Source: a bacterium
GTDB lineage: Bacteria > RBG-13-66-14
Direction of reading: 5' to 3'
Assembly (NCBI GenBank): GCA_026398675.1
Contig: JAPLSK010000326.1
Location: 1 to 10,194, forward strand
Length of the DNA: 10,194 nt
A program made the position numbers and the translations under genes. The number at the start of each line of letters is the position of its first letter. Position 1 is the first letter of the stretch. Positions 1 to 6,147 of the stretch are shown piece by piece. Below the pieces are notes generated by a model. The model was not told the DNA's origin. It made no database searches and saw only the letters and a program-made list of their open reading frames with translations.

Positions 1-2017
1 CCCACAGGCGGCGGAGGAACTCCTCCTCGCCGATGACCTCGACGCCGAGCTCCCGGGCCTTGTCCAGTTTCGAGCCGGCGTCCAGGCCGGCCACGACCAG
101 GTCGGTCTTCTTCGACACCGAGGAGGCGACCCTGGCCCCGGCGGCCCTGGCCCGGGCGGTCATCTCATCCCGGGGGAGGCCGAGCGCGCCGGTGAAGACT
201 ACGGTAAGACCTTCCAGCGGACCCGGCTCTTTCCGGACGACCTCCAGGCGGGGGTCTATGCCGTACCCCCGGAGCCTCTCTATCAACCGGGCGTTGCGCG
301 GGTTGGCGAAGAAATCGCGGACGGCGGCGGCCACCGTGGGCCCCACTCCCTCCACCGCGGTCAGCTCCTCCTCCGTCGCGGCGGCCAGGGCGGCGACGCT
401 CCCGAAAGCCCGGGCCAGCGCCTCGGCGGTGGTCTCGCCCACCTGGGGGATGCCCAGGGCGAAGACGAGCCGGGGGAGGGTGGCGCCCCGGCCGGCGGCG
501 ATTGCGGCGACGAGGTTCTCCGCCGATTTTTCGGCGAACCCCTCCAGGTACCGGACCTTTTCCGCGGCCAGCTCGTAGAGGTCGGCGGGGCTTTTCACCA
601 GTCCGGCCGCAAGGAGCCTATCCACCACCTTGCCGCCCAGCCCCTCGATGTCCATCGCCCCCCGGCTGGCGAAGTGCCACAGCCGCTCGCGCACCTGCGC
701 CGGGCAGTCGGCGTTCACGCAGCGCACCGCCACCTCGTCGGGGAGCCGGACGACCGGCTCGCCGCACGCCGGGCAGCGGTCGGGCATTTTGAACGGTTTT
801 TCCGAACCGTCTCGGCGCTCGACGAGCGGCCCGACCACCTCGGGAATCACGTCCCCCGCGCGCTGAATCTCCACGAAATCCCCCGCCAGGACGCCCAGGC
901 GCCCTATCTCGTCGGCGTTGTGCAGGCTGGCCGAGGAGACGGTAACCCCGCCCACCCGCACCGGCTCGAGCTCGGCCACCGGGGTCAGCACCCCGGTGCG
1001 CCCCACGGAGACCTTGATGCTTTTGAGCCGCGTCACCGCGCGCTCCGGCGGGAACTTCCAGGCCACGGCCCAGCGCGGGCTCCGGGCGATGGCGCCCAGG
1101 CGCTCCCGTTGGGCGAGGGAGTCCACCTTTACCACCACCCCGTCTATCTCGTGACCCAGCCCCTCCCGACGGGCGAGGAGCCGATCGTAGTAAACCTTCG
1201 TCCCCTTCACCCCCTCCACCGCATCCAGGGGGCCGTTCACGGGGAAGCCCCAGCCCGTAAGCGCCGCGAAGCTCTCCCGATGGCTCGTGAAAGCCAGCCG
1301 GGCGGCGTTGACCAGGTTGTAGGCCATGAAGGAGAGCGGCCTCCGGGCGGTTATTTGCGGGTCGAGTTGACGGAGGGAACCGGCGGCGGCGTTGCGCGGG
1401 TTGGCGAAGGGCTTCTCCCCGAGCTCTTCCTGGAACCGGTTCAGGCGGAGGAAATCCGCCTTCTCCATGAACACCTCGCCGGTAACGATGACCTCGGGCG
1501 GCGATTGGCCGCTCAACCGGAGCGGAATCGCGCCGATGGTGCGCACGTTGGCCAACACGCCCTCGCCGGTGGTCCCTTCGCCCCGGGTGGAGGCTTGGAC
1601 CAGCACGCCGTCCGCGTAAACCAGCTCCACCGCCAGGCCGTCTATCTTGGGCTCGGCGACGAGCGCCGGCTCATCGCCTTCCAGGCCGTCCAGGCAGCGG
1701 CGGAGCCACTCGCCGAACTCCTCGATGGTGAGCACGTTGGCCAGGGAGAGCATGGGGGCGCGGTGGCGGACCGGCTCGAACCGCTCGCTCGGGGCCGCGC
1801 CGATGCGCTGGGAAGGGGAATCGGGGGTGACGAGCTCCGGGTGCGTATCCTCCAGGGCGATGAGCTCCCGCAGGAGGTCGTCGTACCGGGCATCGGAGAG
1901 CTCGGGATCGTCGAGGACGTAGTACCGCCGGTTCGCCTCTTGAATAAGGCGGACCAGCTCCCGGTGTCTTTTGCCGGGGGCATAGCCCGCTGCGCTCGGT
2001 TCGGTCGGGTCACTCAT
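1..2017 (-). CDS. ligA: NAD-dependent DNA ligase LigA (3' end at window edge)
   Basis: Seals 3'-OH/5'-phosphate nicks in duplex DNA using NAD+, acting in replication and repair. 672 residues are visible and the stop lies just outside the window; the family is usually about 670, so almost nothing is missing. Domains in order: Ia (about 18-75, with YYVLDDPELSDARYD), adenylation domain with the KxDG motif AEPKIDGLA (catalytic Lys124, codon 1646-1648), OB fold, a four-Cys zinc finger (Cys415, Cys418, Cys433, Cys438), helix-hairpin-helix repeats (about 465-590, with EGVGPTVAAAV), and a C-terminal BRCT domain (about 594-672, with SVSKKTDLVV and GSKLDKA). Start is the ATG at 2015-2017 with GGAGGGG just upstream. 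It overlaps the stop of the preceding membrane-protein gene by 8 nt, so the two are probably co-translated. Residues 2-15 are an extension before the conserved core, and about residues 6-16 are encoded by a palindromic repeat core. Confidence 0.97.
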   Translation of the reverse strand, partial: MSDPTEPSAAGYAPGKRHRELVRLIQEANRRYYVLDDPELSDARYDDLLRELIALEDTHPELVTPDSPSQRIGAAPSERFEPVRHRAPMLSLANVLTIEEFGEWLRRCLDGLEGDEPALVAEPKIDGLAVELVYADGVLVQASTRGEGTTGEGVLANVRTIGAIPLRLSGQSPPEVIVTGEVFMEKADFLRLNRFQEELGEKPFANPRNAAAGSLRQLDPQITARRPLSFMAYNLVNAARLAFTSHRESFAALTGWGFPVNGPLDAVEGVKGTKVYYDRLLARREGLGHEIDGVVVKVDSLAQRERLGAIARSPRWAVAWKFPPERAVTRLKSIKVSVGRTGVLTPVAELEPVRVGGVTVSSASLHNADEIGRLGVLAGDFVEIQRAGDVIPEVVGPLVERRDGSEKPFKMPDRCPACGEPVVRLPDEVAVRCVNADCPAQVRERLWHFASRGAMDIEGLGGKVVDRLLAAGLVKSPADLYELAAEKVRYLEGFAEKSAENLVAAIAAGRGATLPRLVFALGIPQVGETTAEALARAFGSVAALAAATEEELTAVEGVGPTVAAAVRDFFANPRNARLIERLRGYGIDPRLEVVRKEPGPLEGLTVVFTGALGLPRDEMTARARAAGARVASSVSKKTDLVVAGLDAGSKLDKARELGVEVIGEEEFLRRLW
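1969..2001 (-). repeat. repeat core copy A, inside ligA coding sequence
   Basis: A 33-nt stretch matches the cores of two intergenic repeats, with 3 differences to 5016-5048 and 4 to 5110-5142 by direct reading. Shared landmarks on the plus strand are ttttgcc, a G-rich block, then a tagc(t/c)cgct(t/g)cgctcggtt tail. The outer CAAGGGG arms seen in other copies are absent. It lies in frame in ligA and encodes part of the N-terminal extension ...TEPSAAGYAPGK. It starts 8 nt past the upstream gene's stop, the same position relative to a stop as the other copies. Confidence 0.7.
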
Positions 2018-2465
2018 CTCCCCTCCGATTTCCCGGCGAAGTCAGAACCTGGAAGAACAGCGCCGTCACCCAGGACTGGATGAGGATCAGCCCCAGCCAG
2101 GTCAGGGACCAGAGGGTCAGTTCCCCCTCGGCCGGCCCCTGAAAGAGGGCGGAGAGCCCGACGAGCGGCAGGAGGTTCACCGCGATCCACAGCCCGGCGC
2201 CGAAGACGAGCCCCTTGAGCCAGCCGCCCCCCGGAAGCCTGTGCTGGAGGTGGGCGTAGAGGTAGCCGACAAGCGCGCCCTCGGCGAGGATGAAGAGGCA
2301 GTAGATGAAGACGTCCCACCCGGTGAGACGGCCGAAGAGCTCGGGGTAGAGGTCGCTCAAGCGGGGGCCCAGGTCCAGGGTGGTGCGCAGAAAAAGCTGG
2401 GAGACGAGGCTCGCCGCGCCCCCCGCTAATCCGGCCACCACACCCCTGCCTACGGGAACCTTCAT
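2010..2465 (-). CDS. small four-helix integral membrane protein, unknown function
   Basis: I do not recognise the family. The 151-residue product is mostly hydrophobic, with likely membrane segments at about 7-26, 50-71, 80-105 and 117-141 and a short charged tail (GNRRGDE). The second segment carries an internal Glu in FILAEGALVGYLYA. No enzyme motif is visible. The ATG at 2463-2465 has no clear Shine-Dalgarno sequence: the bases before it are the end of a palindromic repeat (TTAAAAA-ATG), so a downstream GTG start is possible. The stop TGA overlaps the ligA start (ATGAGTGA). The next gene upstream ends 34 nt away at 2500. It sits between a lipoprotein gene and ligA, probably in the same transcript, but the context does not suggest a job. 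Confidence 0.75.
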   Translation of the reverse strand: MKVPVGRGVVAGLAGGAASLVSQLFLRTTLDLGPRLSDLYPELFGRLTGWDVFIYCLFILAEGALVGYLYAHLQHRLPGGGWLKGLVFGAGLWIAVNLLPLVGLSALFQGPAEGELTLWSLTWLGLILIQSWVTALFFQVLTSPGNRRGDE

Positions 2466-2474
2466 TTTTTAAGG

Positions 2475-2494
2475 CAAGGGGCTTAAGCCCCTTG
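2475..2494. repeat. 20-bp perfect palindrome (repeat copy D, arms only)
   Basis: The sequence caaggggcttaagccccttg equals its own reverse complement. It has the same CAAGGGG/CCCCTTG arms and the same TTGTCTC flank as the two longer repeats at 5009-5164, but no core. It lies 5 nt after the TAA of the PepSY-like lipoprotein gene and just before the next start codon. On the minus strand it is followed by CCTTAAAAAATG, with no U-run, so it is not a classical intrinsic terminator. An mRNA hairpin at this spot could still affect processing or translation of the downstream gene. Confidence 0.8.
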
Positions 2495-2499
2495 TCTCC

Positions 2500-3123
2500 T
2501 TAAAAGGGCTCGTCCTCGAGCATCCGGCCCGTGACGGCGTCCACGGTGACCGTCCGGGATTTGAATCCGGTCGCGCCGTGGACCGTGTAGGTCAACTCCC
2601 ACACCGGCTTTGTTCCGTCGGGAAACACACCGGCGTACAGGCGCAGGCGCTCGTTTACCGGGGTCCCTTCGGAAAGGATGTCGTCGGCCCCGCGGCTCGC
2701 CGAACGGCTCGCCGAAGCCATGCGGGCCGACTTGGCGGCGAAATCCGAGTCTATGAAGAAACCGCCGTCCCACTCTGGGGGTGACTGACCGGGGAACTGC
2801 GAGTTACGAAGCGGTTCGGGCTCACCGAGCGTGGCCAACAGACCGTCGGGCCCCAGGTGAACCCGGACGATGGACGCGGCGGTCGCCGAGTAGAAGGTGT
2901 AGGTCCAGTCGGGACAGCGTCCGTCCCCGAAAGACGGCCCGTAATCCAGCCCCAGGGCCTCGCAGAGTACCCCGTCGGGCAGGTACGCAACGGCCACCGT
3001 CCGTGCCTCGGTCAGCCTCTCCGACGCCGAGGTCCCCCCGGAGGCCTCACTCCCCTGCCGCGGATTCCCGCACGCGGCGAGGAGTAATAAAGACCCGAGG
3101 AACAGCGGGGCGATCCGCCTCAT
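2500..3123 (-). CDS. lipoprotein with PepSY-like C-terminus, unknown function
   Basis: The 207-residue product begins MRRIAPLFLGSLLLLAACG, a lipoprotein signal peptide with lipobox LAAC and lipidated Cys18. It should be anchored to a membrane facing the periplasm. A Ser/Gly/Glu-rich linker follows, then a domain with YLPDGVLCEALGLDYGP and the pair Cys/Cys in VLCEAL and DGRCPDW. The end, PVWELTYTVHGATGFKSRTVTVDAVTGRMLEDE, resembles the PepSY/YpeB fold pattern (W.l.Y......VtVDA.tG..l) often found in secreted inhibitors or signalling proteins. That match is by eye. The ATG at 3121-3123 overlaps the upstream stop as ATGA, so it is translationally coupled to the GlmU-like gene. The same frame stays open far upstream, but the signal peptide fixes the start here. 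Confidence 0.85.
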   Translation of the reverse strand: MRRIAPLFLGSLLLLAACGNPRQGSEASGGTSASERLTEARTVAVAYLPDGVLCEALGLDYGPSFGDGRCPDWTYTFYSATAASIVRVHLGPDGLLATLGEPEPLRNSQFPGQSPPEWDGGFFIDSDFAAKSARMASASRSASRGADDILSEGTPVNERLRLYAGVFPDGTKPVWELTYTVHGATGFKSRTVTVDAVTGRMLEDEPF

Positions 3124-3389
3124 AGGTTCGAGGCGTACCGTTCGGCGAGCCGTTCGACGAGCCGACGGTAGCCGGGCGTCAGCTCCACCCCGCGCCGGGC
3201 CATCACCATCCCCGCCACCTCCAGGGCCTTGGCCGGCTCGTAGGCCTCGAACCCGCCGTAGGATCCCCAGGAGAAGGGCGGCACGTACCCGCTCACCGGC
3301 GGCGAGTTGAAGACGTTGGCGAAGGGGCCGATCGCGACCCCGGTGCCCACCAGGGTTCCGATGCCCAGCTTCACGTGGTCGCCCAGGTA
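3120..3389 (-). CDS. C-terminal part of the GlmU-like protein, after an in-frame TGA
   Basis: These 89 codons continue the upstream GlmU-like frame with no shift, directly after the TGA at 3390-3392. They read YLGDHVKLGIGTLVGTG, then GPFANVFNSPPVSGYVPPFSWGS, then an EPAKALEVAGMVMARRGVEL helix. This is the expected end of the left-handed beta-helix plus the PPFSWG and RR signatures of the Bacteroidetes-type GlmU family, so it belongs to the same protein. A GTG at 3372-3374 could restart translation, but I see no ribosome-binding site and the piece would be a fragment of a beta-helix. The sequence is well preserved and ends in an ATGA overlap with the lipoprotein gene. That argues for a very recent stop, a sequence error or readthrough/recoding rather than an old pseudogene. 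Confidence 0.75.
   Translation of the reverse strand, partial: YLGDHVKLGIGTLVGTGVAIGPFANVFNSPPVSGYVPPFSWGSYGGFEAYEPAKALEVAGMVMARRGVELTPGYRRLVERLAERYASNL
3337..3356 (-). other. hairpin 34 nt downstream of the in-frame TGA
   Basis: On the minus strand ACCCTGGT and ACCGGGGT form an 8-bp stem (one G-U pair) around the tetraloop GGGC at 3345-3348. It is the only notable stem I found after the TGA of the GlmU-like gene. A bacterial SECIS element should place a G-containing apical loop roughly 16-37 nt after UGA, but here 41 nt separate the UGA from the loop. In GC-rich coding DNA such stems are common. Recorded for completeness; it does not by itself support selenocysteine insertion. Confidence 0.3.
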
Positions 3390-4364
3390 TCAGCCCGCCT
3401 TGTCGAGGCCGGTGGGCACGCGGCCGTCGGGGCCGTGGGCCCGCACCTCCCCGTAGGTGTTCTTCAGGTCCGAGTTGGTGGTCCCGGCCCCCAGGTTCAC
3501 CCACTCGCCCAGGTAGGCGTGTCCGATGAAACCGTAGTGGTGCTTGTTGACGTGGTCGGCGAAGACGCTCGCCTCGACCTCGCCCGAGACGCGGCAGTTC
3601 CGGCCGAAGGAGCACCCGGGGCGGATCTGGGCCGAGTCCACCACGGTTTTCGGTCCGATGTAACAGGGTCCCTCGATGCGCGCGGGGGCGTGCAGTTCGG
3701 CTCCGGCCGCCACCACCACGGGGCCTCCCGCGGTGGAAAAGACCACCCCGCGCTCGACCAGGGCGCCCTCTTCGATGAAGACCAGCGCCGGGTCGCCCTG
3801 CACGTCGCCCTTCCACTTGGCGCTTTTTCGGGTGAAAACGGCGAAATCGCGGCACAGCGCCTCGGCGTTCCTCTCGACGAGCTCCCAGGGGCGGCGGAAG
3901 AGGCCGGTCGCCTCCGCGCCCCGTTTGGGCGAGCCCAGCCACTTGGACCGCTCGCCGGTCAGGAACCGCTCGATGAACCGGGGGTCCGAGGTGTGGATGT
4001 CGCCCAGGATGTCCTTCGCCTCGCCGGGCTCCAGGCGGGCCCAGACCAAGCACCTCTCCTCCCCGTTTACGATGACCTCTTCCCCCCGCTTGCCGAGGGT
4101 GATTTTCTCCGCCAGGGTTTCCGGCTCACACACCGCCCCGTTTACCAACAGGAGCGGCTCGTCGCCCAGGTCTTCGGGATTGAACAGGGGACCTTTGCAG
4201 GTTTCACGCAGCTCCGGACGGGGCCACCAGGAGATGTCGGGCAGAGCTCTTTTTAAACGGTCCGAGAGCCTGCCCATACTGAAGGACAGGTCCCAGACCG
4301 GTCGGAGTTCGGTCAACGGAAAGAGCTTGCGCCAGCGGCAATCCTCAAAGACAACTACCCGCAA
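3390..4364 (-). CDS. GlmU-like sugar-1-phosphate nucleotidyltransferase/acetyltransferase, main part
   Basis: By family this should act in the cytoplasm on UDP-GlcNAc-type precursors: an N-terminal nucleotidyltransferase-like domain and a C-terminal left-handed beta-helix acyltransferase domain. 324 residues precede the TGA; with the following 89 codons the protein would be 414, a normal length for the family. The N-terminus has RVVVFEDCRWRKLFPLTELRPVWDL, similar to the LxPLTLTRPV start of the alternative (Bacteroidetes-type) GlmU group. The helix domain has GCSFGRNCRVSGEVEAS, then GFIGHAYLGEWVNLGAGTT and NSDLKNTYGEVR, which are family signatures. I chose the TTG at 4362-4364 because AAAGGA lies 6 nt upstream and it starts directly at the conserved core. 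A GTG at 4425-4427 would add 21 unconserved residues without a ribosome-binding site. Substrate specificity cannot be read from the sequence. Confidence 0.85.
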   Translation of the reverse strand: MRVVVFEDCRWRKLFPLTELRPVWDLSFSMGRLSDRLKRALPDISWWPRPELRETCKGPLFNPEDLGDEPLLLVNGAVCEPETLAEKITLGKRGEEVIVNGEERCLVWARLEPGEAKDILGDIHTSDPRFIERFLTGERSKWLGSPKRGAEATGLFRRPWELVERNAEALCRDFAVFTRKSAKWKGDVQGDPALVFIEEGALVERGVVFSTAGGPVVVAAGAELHAPARIEGPCYIGPKTVVDSAQIRPGCSFGRNCRVSGEVEASVFADHVNKHHYGFIGHAYLGEWVNLGAGTTNSDLKNTYGEVRAHGPDGRVPTGLDKAG

Positions 4365-4370
4365 GGTGCG

Positions 4371-4376
4371 TCCTTT
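4371..4376 (-). promoter_or_regulatory. ribosome-binding site deciding the TTG start of the GlmU-like gene
   Basis: AAAGGA on the minus strand, 6 nt before the TTG at 4362-4364. No comparable site precedes the longer GTG start. Confidence 0.55.
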
Positions 4377-4446
4377 CGTCCATCGCTTGGCTTTTGAATT
4401 ATCCAATCGGCGAACTCGAGGGATCACGGGTAGTCGGAGGAAGAGG

Positions 4447-4881
4447 CTACTGAACTACGGTATCGGCGGCGATCCAGCAGTCGGCGTAACCGGAGTTTCG
4501 CGCCCGGTTGCGCAGGGTTTCGGCTTCCGCCCGGGTGCGGCAATCGCCCGCCCGCACCTTCCAGTAACCGTCTAAATAGCTCACGTAGACGGTAACTCCC
4601 AGGGTGGATTCGGCTTCCCGGGCCACTTTACGGGCGTTATCCTCGGAGACGCCCGCGAAAAGCTGCACACGGAATCCGTCCGCCGTCGCCCCGACCGTAC
4701 CCGTATTTTCGGGTACGGTGAAGGTCACCAGCTCGCCCTCGTCCACGGTATCGGCGTCGGTGACTATCTCGCCCTCGATGACCGTGTCCGATATCACCTC
4801 GTCTTCCCCGTCATCCTCGGGTTGACAGCCGAGGAAGAAAACCAGAGCTAGAGGCAACACTAGCCACAGTTTACGGAGCAT
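4447..4881 (-). CDS. SPOR-domain lipoprotein
   Basis: The 144-residue product starts MLRKLWLVLPLALVFFLGC, a lipoprotein signal peptide with lipidated Cys19. A very acidic Thr/Val-rich linker follows (about 20-62), then a SPOR-type domain (about 67-140). The SPOR pattern is visible in FRVQLFAGVSEDNARKVARE, then YWKVRAGDCRTRAEAETLRN and the closing GYADCWIA. SPOR domains bind denuded glycan strands of septal peptidoglycan, so a role at the division site or cell wall is likely. Cys114 and Cys135 lie on the two strands flanking the last helix and might form a disulfide. The start is well supported: GGAGG lies 5 nt upstream. An open frame extends 31 codons further upstream, but that covers the promoter. 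It has its own predicted promoter and is followed 82 nt later by the GlmU-like gene. Confidence 0.9.
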   Translation of the reverse strand: MLRKLWLVLPLALVFFLGCQPEDDGEDEVISDTVIEGEIVTDADTVDEGELVTFTVPENTGTVGATADGFRVQLFAGVSEDNARKVAREAESTLGVTVYVSYLDGYWKVRAGDCRTRAEAETLRNRARNSGYADCWIAADTVVQ

Positions 4882-4886
4882 TAAAA

Positions 4887-4891
4887 CCTCC
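4887..4891 (-). promoter_or_regulatory. strong ribosome-binding site of the SPOR lipoprotein gene
   Basis: GGAGG followed by TTTTA and the ATG at 4879-4881. This decides the start over longer in-frame alternatives. Confidence 0.8.
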
Positions 4892-4932
4892 ATGCGCGTG
4901 GCAGGGGACGATATGTGAACGGTTCTTTCTGT

Positions 4933-4942
4933 TTCCGCGGAA
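4933..4942. promoter_or_regulatory. 10-bp palindrome at the predicted transcription start (possible operator)
   Basis: ttccgcggaa is a perfect palindrome about 12-21 nt downstream of the predicted -10 hexamer, so it would sit near +5 to +15 of the transcript. The position suits a repressor site or a small 5'-UTR structure. It is short and GC-rich, so chance is quite possible. Confidence 0.25.
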
Positions 4943-4953
4943 CACTTTGGTAC

Positions 4954-4982
4954 AGTATAGCTCAGGATCGGCATTCCGACAA
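4954..4982 (-). promoter_or_regulatory. sigma70-type promoter for the SPOR lipoprotein gene
   Basis: On the minus strand TTGTCG (4977-4982, 4 of 6 to TTGACA) is separated by exactly 17 nt from TATACT (4954-4959, 5 of 6 to TATAAT). Transcription would start near 4947, giving a 5' leader of about 66 nt before the ATG. It lies just downstream of the two palindromic repeats, so it starts a new transcription unit for the SPOR, GlmU-like, lipoprotein, membrane-protein and ligA genes. Confidence 0.6.
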
Positions 4983-5008
4983 GCGCACACTCCCCACGTA
5001 TTTTTTAA

Positions 5009-5076
5009 CAAGGGGTTTTGCCGGGGGCGTAGCTCGCTTCGCTCGGTTTCCCGGGGGGCCCATGTAAAACCCCTTG
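5009..5076. repeat. palindromic repeat copy B (68 bp)
   Basis: The outer arms caaggggtttt (5009-5019) and aaaaccccttg (5066-5076) are perfect 11-bp inverted repeats. Between them is the core at 5016-5048, which on the minus strand contains the mini-hairpin sequence GCGAAGC. The TTGTCTC flank and a TTAAAAAAT on the other side are shared with copy D. It is intergenic and resembles REP/MITE-like elements in architecture. I do not recognise it as a named family. Confidence 0.8.
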
Positions 5077-5102
5077 TCTCATCCGTAAGGGAAGGGGCGG
5101 AA

Positions 5103-5164
5103 CAAGGGGTTTTGCCAGAGGCATAGCTCGCTTCGCTCGGTTAAACCCCCTGTCTTACCCCTTG
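5103..5164. repeat. palindromic repeat copy C (62 bp)
   Basis: The second unit of a tandem pair, starting 94 nt after copy B. The arms caaggggt (5103-5110) and accccttg (5157-5164) are inverted, followed by the same TTGTCTC flank. The core at 5110-5142 differs from copy B at 3 of 33 positions. A second imperfect arm, aaaccccctg, sits at 5143-5152. It lies 7 nt downstream of the stop of the permease/EIIA gene. Confidence 0.75.
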
Positions 5165-5171
5165 TCTCAAC

Positions 5172-6146
5172 TCAATTGTGCCGGGGGCGCCGGGAGAGAA
5201 GGATGCGGTCCCGGATTTCTTCCATCGTATCGGCCGTGTTGACTAACGTTTCCAGCGTAACTTCGCGGACGATATGGGCGATGGCCATCAGAGCCCTAAG
5301 GTGGAAGTTCCGTTCGTCGCGGCTGCCGGCCATGACGAAGACGAAGTGCACCGGTCCGGTGTCGGCCCCGAAGTCTATCCCCTCCCGGCATCGGAGAATC
5401 ATCACGGCGAAGCAGCCCTTTCCCGGGCAGATGATGTGGGGGATGGCCAGCCCCGGGGAAATGGCCGTGGTGGACTCGGCTTCCCGCTCGTGTAAAAGAC
5501 GCGCCAGCTCGTCGGGGGGGAGGCCCAACCGCTCGCAAAGGTGATCGGCCACTATCCGGAAGAGTTCGTCCACGGTCACGCTCCGCGGAAGGTCCACCAA
5601 GGGGGCGCGTTGAATCAAGAGATCGAAGCGGTCGAAACGAATGTCGTCGCGTTCCTTGACTATCTGGAGCAGCTCTTTTTCCAATTGCTCCCGGCTCGTG
5701 TTTTCCCGGAGGCTGGGCGACAGAAGCCGCTCGGTGAGCGTCACCAGCGCCGAGGTGCTGCGGATGTGTATCCGGGCGTAGAAGAAATACCATCCCAAAC
5801 CCAGAACCAAGAGGCCCGCGAAGAGGAGCAGGGTCACGGTGCCCATCTCGGCGATCAAGAAAATGTAGACGATAATGGCCAGGATTTGCAGCACGGGGAA
5901 GAGGGGGGATTTGAACTTCGGCCGGTAGTTCTTCACCCTGGCCAGGCGCATGAAGACCAGGCTCAGGTTCACCATGCAGAACGTGAACAGGAGGCTGGTG
6001 CTGGCGACCTTGATGAGCGCCTCCAGATCGAGAAAGACGATCATGGCCGTCATGAATAGGCCGGTGACGACGAGGGCCGTGGTGGGGGTGTTCCGCTTGG
6101 GCGATATTTTGGCGAAAATGCGGGGTAACAGATGGTCGCGGCTCAT
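5172..6146 (-). CDS. APC permease C-terminal half with PTS EIIA-type domain (downstream fragment)
   Basis: These 324 residues hold the second part of a transporter. They open at the conserved MSRDHLLPRIFAK loop after helix 8, run through about four membrane helices (roughly residues 23-132), a charged linker, and end in a PTS EIIA type-2 (fructose/mannitol) domain at about 185-320. The EIIA signature is GLAIPH, with the likely phosphorylatable His at codon 5436-5438, followed by FAVMILRCREGIDF and VHFVFVMAGSRDERNFHLRAL. Permease-EIIA fusions suggest transport gated by phosphorylation or a nitrogen-PTS-like signal; that is inference. The ATG at 6144-6146 is an internal Met of the original protein, and no ribosome-binding site precedes it. 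The piece is in a different frame from the N-terminal fragment. The stop TGA at 5172-5174 is followed at once by palindromic repeats. Confidence 0.85.
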   Translation of the reverse strand: MSRDHLLPRIFAKISPKRNTPTTALVVTGLFMTAMIVFLDLEALIKVASTSLLFTFCMVNLSLVFMRLARVKNYRPKFKSPLFPVLQILAIIVYIFLIAEMGTVTLLLFAGLLVLGLGWYFFYARIHIRSTSALVTLTERLLSPSLRENTSREQLEKELLQIVKERDDIRFDRFDLLIQRAPLVDLPRSVTVDELFRIVADHLCERLGLPPDELARLLHEREAESTTAISPGLAIPHIICPGKGCFAVMILRCREGIDFGADTGPVHFVFVMAGSRDERNFHLRALMAIAHIVREVTLETLVNTADTMEEIRDRILLSRRPRHN

Positions 6147-6147
6147 C

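Noticed and set aside
674..2083. Long plus-strand open frame of 469 codons opposite ligA
   Set aside because: It is antisense to a clear ligA, low-complexity (Gly/Arg/His-rich), with no domain signature; a typical shadow in GC-rich DNA.
2475..2494. Intrinsic terminator for the PepSY-like lipoprotein gene
   Set aside because: The stem is perfect, but on the coding strand it is followed by CCTTAAAAAATG rather than a U-run, and the downstream genes look co-transcribed.
2690..2720. Short tandem repeat cggctcgccgaa in the PepSY-like lipoprotein gene
   Set aside because: Two copies only, encoding an Ala/Ser/Arg stretch in frame; ordinary coding low complexity.
3337..3389. SECIS element for selenocysteine at the in-frame TGA
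   Set aside because: The best hairpin has its loop 41 nt after the TGA, outside the usual range, and no supporting selenocysteine genes are in view. Kept only as an open possibility.
4365..4427. 21-codon N-terminal extension of the GlmU-like gene from a GTG
   Set aside because: No ribosome-binding site and no family-like residues; the TTG at 4362-4364 has a good site and starts at the conserved core.
4882..4974. 31-codon upstream extension of the SPOR lipoprotein
   Set aside because: It would overlap the predicted promoter and bury the signal peptide; the ATG at 4879-4881 has a strong GGAGG site.
5023..5048. tRNA-like start (GGGGGCGTAGCTC) within repeat copy B
   Set aside because: It resembles the first bases of a tRNA-Ala, but no D-stem closure, anticodon arm or T-arm follows; probably chance in a GC-rich core.
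5296..6147. Continuation of the permease N-terminal frame past 6148 (561-codon open frame)
   Set aside because: After LAVAAMLA the product becomes His/Pro/Arg-rich with no helices, while the other frame there clearly encodes permease helices and the EIIA domain.
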